Assembly: GCA_965223355.1 (NCBI GenBank)
Contig: CBDCWE010000003.1
Location: 1,364,001-1,428,000, forward strand
Reading direction: 5' to 3'
DNA length: 64,000 nucleotides
Source of the DNA: Tectiglobus sp965223355
GTDB taxonomy: Bacteria > Pseudomonadota > Alphaproteobacteria > Rhizobiales > Hyphomicrobiaceae
In this document: piece after piece, positions 8,390-16,846 of the stretch
Numbering within the stretch: the first letter of the stretch is position 1
Layout of the letters: each line of letters begins with the position of its first letter
Position numbers and translations under genes: made by a program
Notes under the pieces: model-generated
Databases searched by the model: none
Seen by the model: only the letters and a program-made list of their open reading frames with translations
Told to the model about the DNA's origin: nothing

Positions 8390-9427
8390 ATGAGCAGCGA
8401 TCAAGACAGAAAGATCATTCTGACCGGCGACCGGCCAACCGGGCAGCTGCACCTCGGCCATTACGTCGGCTCGCTGAAAAACCGGGTCGAGCTTCAGGAC
8501 GACTATGAGGTCTTTATCCTGATTGCGGACATGCAGGCGCTCACCGATAACGCGCGCACGCCGGAGGTCGTCAGCTCGAACGTTCTTGAGGTTGCGTGCG
8601 ATTATATCGCCGCCGGCATTGACCCGGAGCGCACCCACATTGTCATTCAATCGATGGTGCCGGAGCTTGCCGAACTCTACATGTACCTCTCCAATCTTGT
8701 TGGCGTCGGCCGCGTCGAGCGCAATCCGACCGTCAAAGCGGAGATCCAGCAGAAGGGCATGAGCGACCATGTTCCGGCCGGCTTCTTCATGTACCCGGTG
8801 TCGCAGGTTGCCGATATCGTCGGCTTTGGCGCCGATCTCGTGCCCGTTGGTGATGATCAGGCGCCGATGCTCGAACTGACCAACGACATCGTCCAGACCT
8901 TCGCAGGCCTCTACGGCGCCGGCGCCCTCAAGCCGATCGAGGGCATGTATCCCCGGGTCGGTCGACTTCCGGCACCCGACGGTAAGGCGAAAATGTCGAA
9001 GTCGCTCGGCAACGCCTTGCACCTCGATGCCTCCGACAAGGAAATCAAGGCGTTCGTCAATTCGCTTTATCCGGGCATGGACGGGCGCCAGATCAGCGAG
9101 CCGGGTGTGATCGAAGGCAACGTGATCTTCACCTATCTTGATGCGTTCGATGCCGAGACAGACGGACTTGACGCCCTCAAACAGCGCTACCTTCAGGGCG
9201 GCGTCGGCGACGGCGACATCAAGAAGCGATTGCTGCCGTGCCTGCAGGGCTTGATCCAGCCGATCCGCGAACGGCGCCATGCACTAAAGAGCGATCTTTC
9301 CTATGTGAAAAAGTCCGTGTTTCGCGGCACCGAAGCCGGGCGCGAGAAGGCATCCCAGGTGCTCGGCGAGGTCAAACGCCGGATGGGCATCAACTACGTC
9401 GAGACGCTGTTCAGCGACATTGCCTAA
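8390..9427 (+). CDS. trpS: Tryptophanyl-tRNA synthetase (unusual subfamily)
   Basis: A 345-residue class Ic aminoacyl-tRNA synthetase that charges tRNA-Trp. The HIGH-type motif is HLGH (residues 21-24) and the KMSKS loop is intact (KMSKSLGN, about residues 202-209). The N-terminal signature ILTGDRPTGQLHLGHYVGSL and the ending EVKRRMGINY belong to the TrpRS subfamily familiar from Lactobacillales and from second copies in some other bacteria. The usual alphaproteobacterial form has FSGxQPTGxLHLGNYLGA instead. Whether this is the only trpS in the genome cannot be seen. Its TAA stop is the first base triplet of a tandem repeat array. Confidence 0.92.
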   Translation: MSSDQDRKIILTGDRPTGQLHLGHYVGSLKNRVELQDDYEVFILIADMQALTDNARTPEVVSSNVLEVACDYIAAGIDPERTHIVIQSMVPELAELYMYLSNLVGVGRVERNPTVKAEIQQKGMSDHVPAGFFMYPVSQVADIVGFGADLVPVGDDQAPMLELTNDIVQTFAGLYGAGALKPIEGMYPRVGRLPAPDGKAKMSKSLGNALHLDASDKEIKAFVNSLYPGMDGRQISEPGVIEGNVIFTYLDAFDAETDGLDALKQRYLQGGVGDGDIKKRLLPCLQGLIQPIRERRHALKSDLSYVKKSVFRGTEAGREKASQVLGEVKRRMGINYVETLFSDIA

Positions 9428-9552
9428 AGCGGATTGGGCCTAAAGCGGATTGGGCCTAAAGCGGATTGGGCCTAAAGCGGATTGGGCCTAGCGCGGATTG
9501 GGCCTGGGGCGGATCGGGCCTGGAACGGATCGGGCCTGGAGCAGACTGGCGC
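9425..9552 (+). repeat. Tandem array of a 16-bp unit, about 8 copies
   Basis: Unit TAAAGCGGATTGGGCC repeated head to tail: four identical copies (9425-9488), then progressively diverged copies (TAGCGCGGATTGGGCC, TGGGGCGGATCGGGCC, TGGAACGGATCGGGCC and a degenerate last one). The first unit begins exactly at the trpS stop codon. The gradient of divergence suggests repeated duplication at the trpS end. Confidence 0.95.
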
Positions 9553-9583
9553 CCGACGTGCCGGCCATGCTGTGCTGAAAGTG

Positions 9584-10642
9584 TCAGGCGCCGGCGTTCA
9601 AGCGCGCAACCTTGGCCATCACCTCGATGGCCTCGTCCTGCTTGGTGCGCACGTAGAGCGAGTCGAGCAGTTCGCAGTCAGCCCATCGTTGGAACCGCTC
9701 CTCGATCCGCGCCGGCGGGCCGACCAGCGATTTCTCGTCGACCCATTCATCCGGCACGGCGTCGGTGGCCTCCTGCTTGCGCCCGGCCAGATAAAGCTCC
9801 TGAATGCGCTCGGCGGCGTCGCCAAAGCCGCGCCGGGTCATCATATCCTTGTGGAAGTTCTTGTTGCGGTGGCCCATGCCGCCGACGTAAAGCGCCACTT
9901 CCGGTTTCAGCCGTGCCAGTGCCGCCTTGACGTCGGTGTCGACATCCACGTGCGCCGAGGCAACGACTTCGAAGTTGTGGAAACCTTTGTCGTGCCCCTT
10001 TGCGCGCGCGCGTTCAAAGCCTTCCTCGAGCCACGGCACGTACTCATGCACCGAAGCCGGTGTCAGCCCGAGCGGCAGCCAGCCATCGCAGATTTCCGCG
10101 GTCAATCGCACGGTTGCGGCATTCCCGGAGCCAATGTAAATCGGAATATTCGGGTTCATGTGCAATATCGATCGCAGTGGCTTGCCAACTCCGGCCGCAC
10201 CCTCGCCGCTATAAGGCAGGCTGATTTCCTTGCCGTGATGGGTCACCGGCTCCTCGCGCCGGAATATCTTGCGCATGATCTCGACGTAGTCTTTGAGCCG
10301 ATAGTAGGGCCGCCCCCAAGGCTCGCCGTACCAACCCTCGACGATCTGCGGCCCCGACACGCCGAGCCCGGCAATGAAGCGGCCGCCGCCGGCCAACGCA
10401 TCGACCGTTGCCGCCGACATGGCGGCATTGGCAGGGGTGCGCGCGGCCAGCTGCATAATCGAGGTGCCAAGTTTGATGCGCCGCGTTTGACCGGCGAGAT
10501 AGGCAAGCGGCGTCACGGCATCCGAGCCGTAGGCTTCCGCCGTCCAGACGCAGTCATAGCCGAGGTCCTCGGCCCGTTTGACGCGCTCCAGCGGCAGCTC
10601 CATCCGGGCACCTGAATAGCCGATCGTCAAACCCAGTTTCAT
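9584..10642 (-). CDS. LLM-class flavin-dependent oxidoreductase
   Basis: A 352-residue luciferase-like (TIM-barrel) protein, MKLGLTIGYSGARMELPLER at the start. Features of the family include WTAEAYGSDAVTPLAYLAG near the N-terminus, KLGTSIMQLAARTPANAAM, and FIAGLGVSGPQIVEGWYG. These enzymes use reduced FMN or F420; the closest look is to the methylene-H4MPT-reductase-like group, but the substrate is unknown. It lies downstream of the FAD oxidoreductase on the same strand, separated by a diverged repeat A. The start was set at 10642 because the upstream extension reads through that repeat. Confidence 0.85.
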   Translation of the reverse strand: MKLGLTIGYSGARMELPLERVKRAEDLGYDCVWTAEAYGSDAVTPLAYLAGQTRRIKLGTSIMQLAARTPANAAMSAATVDALAGGGRFIAGLGVSGPQIVEGWYGEPWGRPYYRLKDYVEIMRKIFRREEPVTHHGKEISLPYSGEGAAGVGKPLRSILHMNPNIPIYIGSGNAATVRLTAEICDGWLPLGLTPASVHEYVPWLEEGFERARAKGHDKGFHNFEVVASAHVDVDTDVKAALARLKPEVALYVGGMGHRNKNFHKDMMTRRGFGDAAERIQELYLAGRKQEATDAVPDEWVDEKSLVGPPARIEERFQRWADCELLDSLYVRTKQDEAIEVMAKVARLNAGA

Positions 10643-10686
10643 GGCGACGTTCCTCCTGTTTGCGTCCCGGGGCCCAGCAGTGTTTC

Positions 10687-10748
10687 TAGCGCGACCTGCC
10701 CCTATTCGGAAATCGGAACGATCCCGACTAAAGGCGGGTCGCCCTAGA
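10687..10748 (+). repeat. Repeat A copy 3, strongly diverged, first hairpin only
   Basis: It reads TAGCGCGACCTGCCCCTATT with a matching right arm ending GGCGGGTCGC. Compared with the common copies, the outer stem has changed from GAGCAAC/GTTGCTC to GCGACC/GGTCGC, so pairing is kept by changes on both sides. CTAG flanks both ends, and the right CTAG holds the TAG stop of the neighbouring minus-strand gene. Confidence 0.75.
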
Positions 10749-12117
10749 GTTGTCCCGAAGTGTCCCAATCGTCCAACAGTTTCCGATAGGCGGGGTCTTC
10801 ATAGCGGCTGGGCACAAACGCCGACGCGTAGTGCGGTAGTTCGCCGTTGACCACATGTTCGGCCACGAGTTCGCCCGCGCCGCACGCAGCCATGATCCCG
10901 AAGCCGGAAAATGCCCCGCAGACAAACCCACCGCGAACCGGCAACGGGCCGATCAGCGGCCGGTTCTCGGGCGTCTTTGTATAGTAGCCGCCGTCAACGA
11001 ACGGCTTTGGCATCGGCTCGAAATAGGCCTTGAGACCGGGCACCAGTGCCGCCATGCCGCGCAGCGTGATCTCCGGCAGAACCGGGTCCCAGGTCAGCGG
11101 AAATTCCGGTTGGTCGGCGCGTTCGCAATCGTATGTCCAGTACATCAGAACCTGGTCACCGGCGCCGACCGGCCGGCCATGCACGCCGGCCGGAAATGTG
11201 TCGACCAGGTAGCGGGTCGCCGCATCCGCCGCCAGCGCCGCGCGCTCATCCTCGCTCCACGGCAGCTTGACCGGATCCGTCCAGATTATCAGTGGGGCGT
11301 CACGGGGCACGACGCCCTTGGCATCGGACATGCTGATCTTGATGTGTTTTTCGACCTGGATCGGTAACGATATTCCGAGCCGACCAAGCTGGTCCCCAAG
11401 ATACGGGCCCGGCGACAAAACCAGCGTATCGCTGGCAAGCCGGGTGGTGCCGGCTGCAGTGGTCGCGACCACGCCGGAGATCCGACCGCCGCTCGTTTCA
11501 AGATCCGTGACATCGCCTGTCACCAGCGTTGCGCCCGCCGCCCGCGCCCGCTCGAGGAGATACATGCCAAGCTGTTGCGCACTGAGCGCGCCGCATCGCC
11601 GCGCGTGCAGCACCGCAACCGTCTGCGGATTGAGGTACGCGAAATGCTCGTTGATGAGCGCTCGGTTGAGGATCAGATCCGCGCCGTCGATCCCGAGATC
11701 GTATCCTTGCGCCGGTGCCGCCGCGTAGTCGGCGTTGTTCGATATTTTGCGCAGCGGCCCGGCGCCCAGTTCCTCGGCCTCGAGGGCTTGGCGCTCGAAG
11801 ACATCGATCATGTCCTCGCGGGCGGTCGCAAAGACGTAGCCGCGCTGGTTCATTTGAAACGTGTTGTTCGATTGGTGCGCGTGGTGGTCCATCAGATCGA
11901 TGCTGCGGTTCATGAGTGCAACCATCGCGTCGCCGGGTCCCGGCCACCAGTTGCGATAGCACTCGGTCGACTTGTCGCTGGTCAGGCTAAGCGGGGGCTC
12001 TCGGTCTACGATTGCCACGTTCTTGAGGCCGGCCTGGACCAGTGCGTGAGCGGCGGCAATGCCCGCGATGCCTGCTCCGCAGATGACAGCGTCAAATCGT
12101 TTCTGGTGCGTTGGCAT
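10744..12117 (-). CDS. FAD-dependent oxidoreductase (DAO/glycine oxidase family)
   Basis: A 457-residue protein with a dinucleotide motif GAGIAGIAAAHALVQAG (residues 13-29) and a DAO-family C-terminal part (FVDGGYYTKTPENRPLIGPL, then GAFSGFGIMAACGAGELVAEH). Such enzymes oxidise amino or secondary amine substrates using FAD. The substrate here is unknown. It is divergent from hyuAB, so a role in the same amide/amine catabolic route is possible but only inferred. The TAG stop (10744-10746) is contributed by the CTAG edge of a repeat A copy. Confidence 0.82.
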   Translation of the reverse strand: MPTHQKRFDAVICGAGIAGIAAAHALVQAGLKNVAIVDREPPLSLTSDKSTECYRNWWPGPGDAMVALMNRSIDLMDHHAHQSNNTFQMNQRGYVFATAREDMIDVFERQALEAEELGAGPLRKISNNADYAAAPAQGYDLGIDGADLILNRALINEHFAYLNPQTVAVLHARRCGALSAQQLGMYLLERARAAGATLVTGDVTDLETSGGRISGVVATTAAGTTRLASDTLVLSPGPYLGDQLGRLGISLPIQVEKHIKISMSDAKGVVPRDAPLIIWTDPVKLPWSEDERAALAADAATRYLVDTFPAGVHGRPVGAGDQVLMYWTYDCERADQPEFPLTWDPVLPEITLRGMAALVPGLKAYFEPMPKPFVDGGYYTKTPENRPLIGPLPVRGGFVCGAFSGFGIMAACGAGELVAEHVVNGELPHYASAFVPSRYEDPAYRKLLDDWDTSGQL

Positions 12118-12246
12118 GTCTGACCTGCACGATGAGAGGCAAGCGCAATCGGAGTTGTGATGAAAGCGCGGTGCGATTGCGATCGGGCCGTGTCACGATA
12201 TCCTACCCGCAATCGACAACCAATCCCATCACGCACAGGCCCCGTT

Positions 12247-12516
12247 CATGGCCGTAAACTCACAAATCCGGGCACATTGGTATGAGTCAATTAGCTTCGC
12301 TGCCAGGAGCAAGGATGCAGACAATGTGGTTCATTTTCAAATCTTTGCGACGCCGCAGCGAAGCTAATTGGCCATATCCTGCGGACGCCGATTTGGCACT
12401 GCGATCTCAAGCGTTGCACCACTGGAATGGGCAACCAGCCCGGTCTCGGTGCCGCGCCTTGCATATCTTAGCCAAATCGGCGCCAATGTGCCCGGATTTG
12501 TGAGTTTGCGGCCATG
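12247..12516. repeat. 34-bp inverted repeat flanking a 202-bp segment, next to hyuA
   Basis: The left arm 12247-12280 and right arm 12483-12516 are reverse complements with one mismatch in 34 bases. Inside are two further inverted pairs: 12288-12303 with 12355-12370 (16 bases, CAATTAGCTTCGCTGC) and 12387-12397 with 12471-12481 (GCCGATTTGGC). The right arm includes the hyuA start codon (12514-12516). The segment lies between two divergent genes and no protein-coding content is evident inside it. It could be an invertible segment, a MITE-like fold-back element, or a very large cruciform/operator. Confidence 0.85.
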
Positions 12517-14643
12517 TCCTCAGGCAAACCCGTTCGTGTCGCTGTCGATGTTGGCGGTACCTTTACGGATCTGGAGATCCACGATGCGCGAACCGGCGGG
12601 ATCGAGGCCTACAAGACACCGACCACCCCGCAAGATCCCTCGATCGGGTTGATTGCCGGGATCGATGGCGCCGCCAATCAGTTCGGGTTTGCTCCGTCCG
12701 ACATTGGTTTGATCATGCACGGCTCGACGATTGCGACCAATGCCGTCCTCGAACGCAAACTGCCGAAGGGCGCGCTGATCACAACTGCGGGCTTTGAGGA
12801 TGTCCTCGAAATCGGTCGCCACATGCGCAAGAACGTCTATGCCTTGAAGGTGGAAGACCGCGCCCTGCTGATACCGCGCCAGCTTCGTTTCGGTGTCCGT
12901 GAGCGGGTTCGTGCAGACGGCACGGTGGCGGTCGGGCTTGACGAGCAGGGCATTGTCGCGCTTGCCGAACGGCTGGTCTCGCTCGGTATCGAGGCGGTGG
13001 CGATCGCGTTCCTGCACGCCTACCGTTGCGACGTGAACGAGCGCCGCGCCGCCGAACTCGTAGGCGCCATCGCCCCACACCTGAGCATCACCACATCGGC
13101 ACAGTCATCCCCGGAAATCCGGGAGTACGAGCGGACCTCGACCACGGTCCTCAATGCCCTGCTGAAGCCGGTCATTTCCGGCTATCTCGAACGGCTCACT
13201 GGACGCCTCGAAAATGCCGGTGTCGCGGCGCGCCTCTACATGGTGCAATCCAATGGCGGCGTGGCGTTGCCTGACGAGGCGGCACGGATGCCGGTCAACC
13301 TGCTGCTATCGGGGCCGGCCGGCGGCGCCATGGCGGTCGACCGTCTTGCCCGCGAACATGGCATCGCCAATCTTGTCGGCCTCGACATGGGTGGCACCAG
13401 TTCCGACATTTGCATCGTCGATGACGGTGTCGTTGGCGTCACCGCGGAATCCGAAATCGACGGGCTGCCGATTCGCCTGCCGATGATCGAGATCCGCACG
13501 ATCGGCGCTGGCGGCGGCAGTCTCGCCAGGGCGGAAGCGAACGCGCTCCGCGTCGGCCCGCAGAGCGCCGGTGCCAACCCTGGCCCGGCGTGTTACGGAC
13601 GCGGTGGAACCCGGCCGACGGTCACGGATGCCAATGCGGTACTCGGGCGCATTGCGCCGTCCGCGTTCATGGGCGGCGGCATGGCCCTGGATGTGAAACT
13701 GGCAAGCGCGGCGGTCAGTGCGAAAGTGGCGGGCCCTTTGGCATTGCCACCGGACGCTGCGGCCGCCGGCATTGTTGACGTTGCCAACACGCATATGGCC
13801 GGGGCAATCCGCCTGGGCCTGTTCGAGAAGGGTGCCGATCCCGCCGACTTCACCCTGGCCCCGTTTGGCGGCGCCGCTGGTCTCCATGCCTGTGCCGTTG
13901 CCGACGAGCTCGATATCGAACGCATTGTCTTTCCGGCCAATGCTTCGACGCTTTCCGCCCGCGGAATCCTGATGGCCGACTTGCGCCGCGATCTGTCGCG
14001 CTCGGAATTGATGTTGGCCGCCCCGGCCAACACGGATCGCATTGCGGCGATTGTCGCTGACCTGGGCACCGAAGCGGCAGCAATGCTGGCGCAAACCGGT
14101 CTGGCGGAAGAGCGTCATCTGATCACGTTTACCGGCGATTTGCGGTATCGCGGTCAGGCCTATGAAATCGCAACCCCCTGGCCCGGCTTGACCGGTGCGC
14201 ACGCCGCCGTCGATCCCGCCGCCGTGCAACGTCTGGTCGCAGCTTTCCACCGCCTGCATCAGCAACGCTATGCCCACAGTGCCCCGGACGAGGTGGTCGA
14301 ACTCGTCACGTTGCGCGCCGTGGCAACCGGTCGGCTGGACCGCGCGACACTGACCAGTGCGCGCGCGGCGATGCCCGCATCTATATCTACATCTACATCT
14401 ACATCTACATCTGCGTCCGCATCGGCAGCGCCCACTTCGCGCACAGTATGCCTTGCCGGGCAGTGGCAGGAGCTGCCGGTGTACACGCGTGATGACGCGC
14501 TGGCTCGGAGCGCTGAGGCAAAACCGGCCATCGATGGCCCGGCATTGATCGAAGAAGCCTACACGGTGCTGCTGATTGCGCCGGGATGGCAGGTGCGAGC
14601 CGCGCACGGCGGTGATCTGATTGCAACGCGCAAGGAAGGGTGA
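12514..14643 (+). CDS. hyuA: Hydantoinase/oxoprolinase family protein, subunit A
   Basis: A 709-residue ATP-dependent amidohydrolase subunit (N-methylhydantoinase A/5-oxoprolinase A type). The N-terminal ATP-binding signature DVGGTFTDLEIHD is followed by the Hydantoinase_A domain (HGSTIATNAVLERK, VNLLLSGPAGGAM, LDMGGTSSDICIVDDG) and a C-terminal domain with GLHACAVADEL. It acts with the B subunit encoded 3 bases downstream. Near the C-terminus, bases 14379-14412 are a six-base tandem repeat encoding alternating Ser-Thr. The start codon lies inside a 34-bp inverted repeat. Substrate (hydantoin, oxoproline, or acetone/acetophenone as in related carboxylases) cannot be told. Confidence 0.92.
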   Translation: MSSGKPVRVAVDVGGTFTDLEIHDARTGGIEAYKTPTTPQDPSIGLIAGIDGAANQFGFAPSDIGLIMHGSTIATNAVLERKLPKGALITTAGFEDVLEIGRHMRKNVYALKVEDRALLIPRQLRFGVRERVRADGTVAVGLDEQGIVALAERLVSLGIEAVAIAFLHAYRCDVNERRAAELVGAIAPHLSITTSAQSSPEIREYERTSTTVLNALLKPVISGYLERLTGRLENAGVAARLYMVQSNGGVALPDEAARMPVNLLLSGPAGGAMAVDRLAREHGIANLVGLDMGGTSSDICIVDDGVVGVTAESEIDGLPIRLPMIEIRTIGAGGGSLARAEANALRVGPQSAGANPGPACYGRGGTRPTVTDANAVLGRIAPSAFMGGGMALDVKLASAAVSAKVAGPLALPPDAAAAGIVDVANTHMAGAIRLGLFEKGADPADFTLAPFGGAAGLHACAVADELDIERIVFPANASTLSARGILMADLRRDLSRSELMLAAPANTDRIAAIVADLGTEAAAMLAQTGLAEERHLITFTGDLRYRGQAYEIATPWPGLTGAHAAVDPAAVQRLVAAFHRLHQQRYAHSAPDEVVELVTLRAVATGRLDRATLTSARAAMPASISTSTSTSTSASASAAPTSRTVCLAGQWQELPVYTRDDALARSAEAKPAIDGPALIEEAYTVLLIAPGWQVRAAHGGDLIATRKEG
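14379..14412 (+). repeat. In-frame six-base tandem repeat (ATCTAC) inside hyuA
   Basis: ATCTATATCTACATCTACAT and two more ATCTAC-type units, about 5.5 copies, coding for a Ser-Ile/Ser-Thr stretch followed by Ser-Ala residues. Each unit is two codons, so gain or loss would change linker length without frameshift. Confidence 0.9.
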
Positions 14644-14646
14644 GCG

Positions 14647-16305
14647 ATGCGTCAGTTGGATCCCGTGACGGTCGAAGTCATCCGCAATGCGCTGATCGCC
14701 GGGGCCGAGGAAATGAACCTTTCGATCTGGCGCACCGCCCGTTCAACCGTTGTGCGCGAAACGCTCGACTATTCGACTGCGCTGTTCGATGGCAAAGGCC
14801 GGGCCGTCGCGCAATCGACGCGTATCCCGATTCATCTAAACAGCATGTCCGTCTGCCTGGATGATATTGTTGCCGGCCACATCCCGCTCGAGGATTGGAA
14901 CGACGGCGACATCATTCTGACCAACGATCCCTATTGCGGTGGCCAGCATTTGCCCGACTTCGTTGCCTTCCAGCCGGTGTTTGGCGATGGCCGTCGCGTT
15001 GCGATAGCGGCATCGATCGTCCATCACGTCGACGTTGGTGGTGGTGCACCGGGCAGTTATTACGCCGCGGCGCGGGAGGTTTATCAGGAAGGTTTGCGCT
15101 TGCCGCCGGTTAAACTGCGCGAGGCAGGCCGCATAAATGACGCCGTCGTGCGCATCATTCGCCAGAACAGCCGCGAACCGGACAAAATTGGCGGCGATGT
15201 GCAGGCTCAGGTTGCCTGTCTTGAGGTCGGCGCGGCGGCCGTCGATCGAATGGTCCGGCGCTATGGGCCGGATCAACTGACGGCCGCCATGGACGTCGTC
15301 CTTGATCAATCCGAGGCGGCCATGCGTGACGCCATTCGCGACCTGCCGGACGGCACCTACACATTCGAGGATTTTGTCGATGATGACGGCCAGCAAGCGG
15401 TCGGATTGGTGGTATCGGCCACGGTTGAGATTGCCGGCGACAGCTGCCGGGTCGATCTTTCGAAGTCGGCTGACCAGGCCCCGGGGCCCGTCAACTGTAC
15501 GCTCAACATGGCACGGTCGGGCGTTTACTGCGCCTTGCTGTGCGCGGCCGACGGCAAGGCCATGGCCAACTCGGGCGCCTATCGCCCAATCGAGGTCGTC
15601 TGCCGTCCCGGATCACTCGTGAATTGTGAGCCGCCGGCACCCGTCGCCAACCGTATGGCGACCGGCCATCGGGTCGTCACAACCGTTCTCGGCGCGCTCG
15701 CCAAAGCGGCCCCCGACAAGATCCCGGCCGCCTACTACGGCGTTTCTTATGTTGCCGCCCTGTCAGCGCCGGATCCGGTTGTGGCGGGTGAGCGCCGCGT
15801 CTACTTCGAGGTCGAAGTGGGCGGTTGGGGCGGGCATCCCGAAGCCGATGGGGCAAGCGGATTTTCCGCCGGGTTCCACAACCTCGCCAATTCGCCCGTC
15901 GAGATGTGCGAAACGTTGTTTCCGATCACGTTCACGCACTATGGACTGATCCCCGACAGCGGCGGGGCCGGCCAATTTCGCGGCGGGCTGGGGCTTGCGC
16001 GCGAATGGCGCCTGGATGCCGATTGGGGGGTGCTTTCAGGCAGCTTCGAGCGCTTTCGGTATGCACCCTATGGCCTCAACGGCGGCGAACCGGGTTCAAA
16101 GGGCCGCTTCACCTTGCAGCGTGACGGCGACGTGCGCGAACTGCCCTCCAAGATCTCCGGCATCGACCTGCAGCGCGGCGACATCGTGCGTCTCGAGACG
16201 TCCGGCGGTGGCGGCTGGGGCGACCCGGCAGAGCGCGACCCGAAGGCCCGCGCCACCGATATCGAAGGCGGTTACGTCACCGACCGCGAGATCCGTACAG
16301 ATTGA
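14647..16305 (+). CDS. hyuB: Hydantoinase/oxoprolinase family protein, subunit B
   Basis: A 552-residue Hydantoinase_B-domain protein: MRQLDPVTVEVIRNALIAGA at the start, TNDPYCGGQHLPDF with probable metal-binding His, and SIVHHVDVGGGAPGSY. The C-terminal GGGGWGDPAERDP is the characteristic ending of the family. It is the catalytic partner of HyuA in ATP-dependent ring opening or carboxylation. It follows hyuA by 3 bases and is certainly co-transcribed. Confidence 0.93.
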   Translation: MRQLDPVTVEVIRNALIAGAEEMNLSIWRTARSTVVRETLDYSTALFDGKGRAVAQSTRIPIHLNSMSVCLDDIVAGHIPLEDWNDGDIILTNDPYCGGQHLPDFVAFQPVFGDGRRVAIAASIVHHVDVGGGAPGSYYAAAREVYQEGLRLPPVKLREAGRINDAVVRIIRQNSREPDKIGGDVQAQVACLEVGAAAVDRMVRRYGPDQLTAAMDVVLDQSEAAMRDAIRDLPDGTYTFEDFVDDDGQQAVGLVVSATVEIAGDSCRVDLSKSADQAPGPVNCTLNMARSGVYCALLCAADGKAMANSGAYRPIEVVCRPGSLVNCEPPAPVANRMATGHRVVTTVLGALAKAAPDKIPAAYYGVSYVAALSAPDPVVAGERRVYFEVEVGGWGGHPEADGASGFSAGFHNLANSPVEMCETLFPITFTHYGLIPDSGGAGQFRGGLGLAREWRLDADWGVLSGSFERFRYAPYGLNGGEPGSKGRFTLQRDGDVRELPSKISGIDLQRGDIVRLETSGGGGWGDPAERDPKARATDIEGGYVTDREIRTD

Positions 16306-16846
16306 GGACGCCTCTGAGCAACGCCGGGGTCGGTTAAGTTACAAGTGGATGATTCCCTTAACGAGGCGTTTGGGGCCTGATCGCCCGTCATGGCCCCCCG
16401 TCATGGCCCCCCGTCATGGCCCCCCGTTATGGATGGTCGTCAAACGGCGATGCGTTGTATCAGCCCGCGCTCGCGCGCCGGTCGCCCAAAGCCCATGATC
16501 TCGCCGCTGGCCGGGCCGGGTAGCGGGCCGTGGGGTGGCGCGGCGATACACCCCCGCCTGCGGCGGAAATGATCCGGTCCGATCACTTCGCGAGCGCGTC
16601 GAGCACCGCCCCTCACAGATCTGGAACTGGCGAAAAACTTCGCAAGTCCAGCCTTCTAGAGCAGGTCATTAACAAGGCATTTACCACGAATCACCAACTG
16701 TGACCGCGGAAGGGTCCGGGGCCCCCGTGCGCTGTGGACCACAGCGACGGTTCCGTCCGGCACGGGAGGCCGGATCCCTGCGACATGCGTTCGTCACCGG
16801 GACCGCAATCGTCCAAGTCGCAATTTCAGGTGGTTCGGGGAATCTC
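16306..16846. other. Intergenic region with short tandem repeats, no gene recognised
   Basis: Bases 16384-16435 hold about 3.5 copies of a 13-base unit (CCCGTCATGGCCC). The segment TCAAACGGCGATGCGTTGTA nearby is reminiscent of a decayed repeat B. The sequence CTAGAGCAGGTCATT at 16656 looks like the start of repeat A but breaks off. The open frame that leads into the next gene is extended through about 16700 without family support, so I treat it as untranslated. Confidence 0.6.

Noticed and set aside
8033..9280. 415-codon minus-strand frame
   Set aside because: Antisense of gloB and trpS with no family pattern.
9425..9552. CRISPR-like periodic repeat
   Set aside because: Units are directly contiguous with no spacers and decay gradually; it is a tandem array.
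13306..14607. 433-codon minus-strand frame
   Set aside because: Antisense of hyuA; composition mirrors the real gene.
16656..16672. CTAGAGCAGGTCATT as a possible repeat A or IS630 end
   Set aside because: Only the first eight bases match; no hairpin or second end follows.
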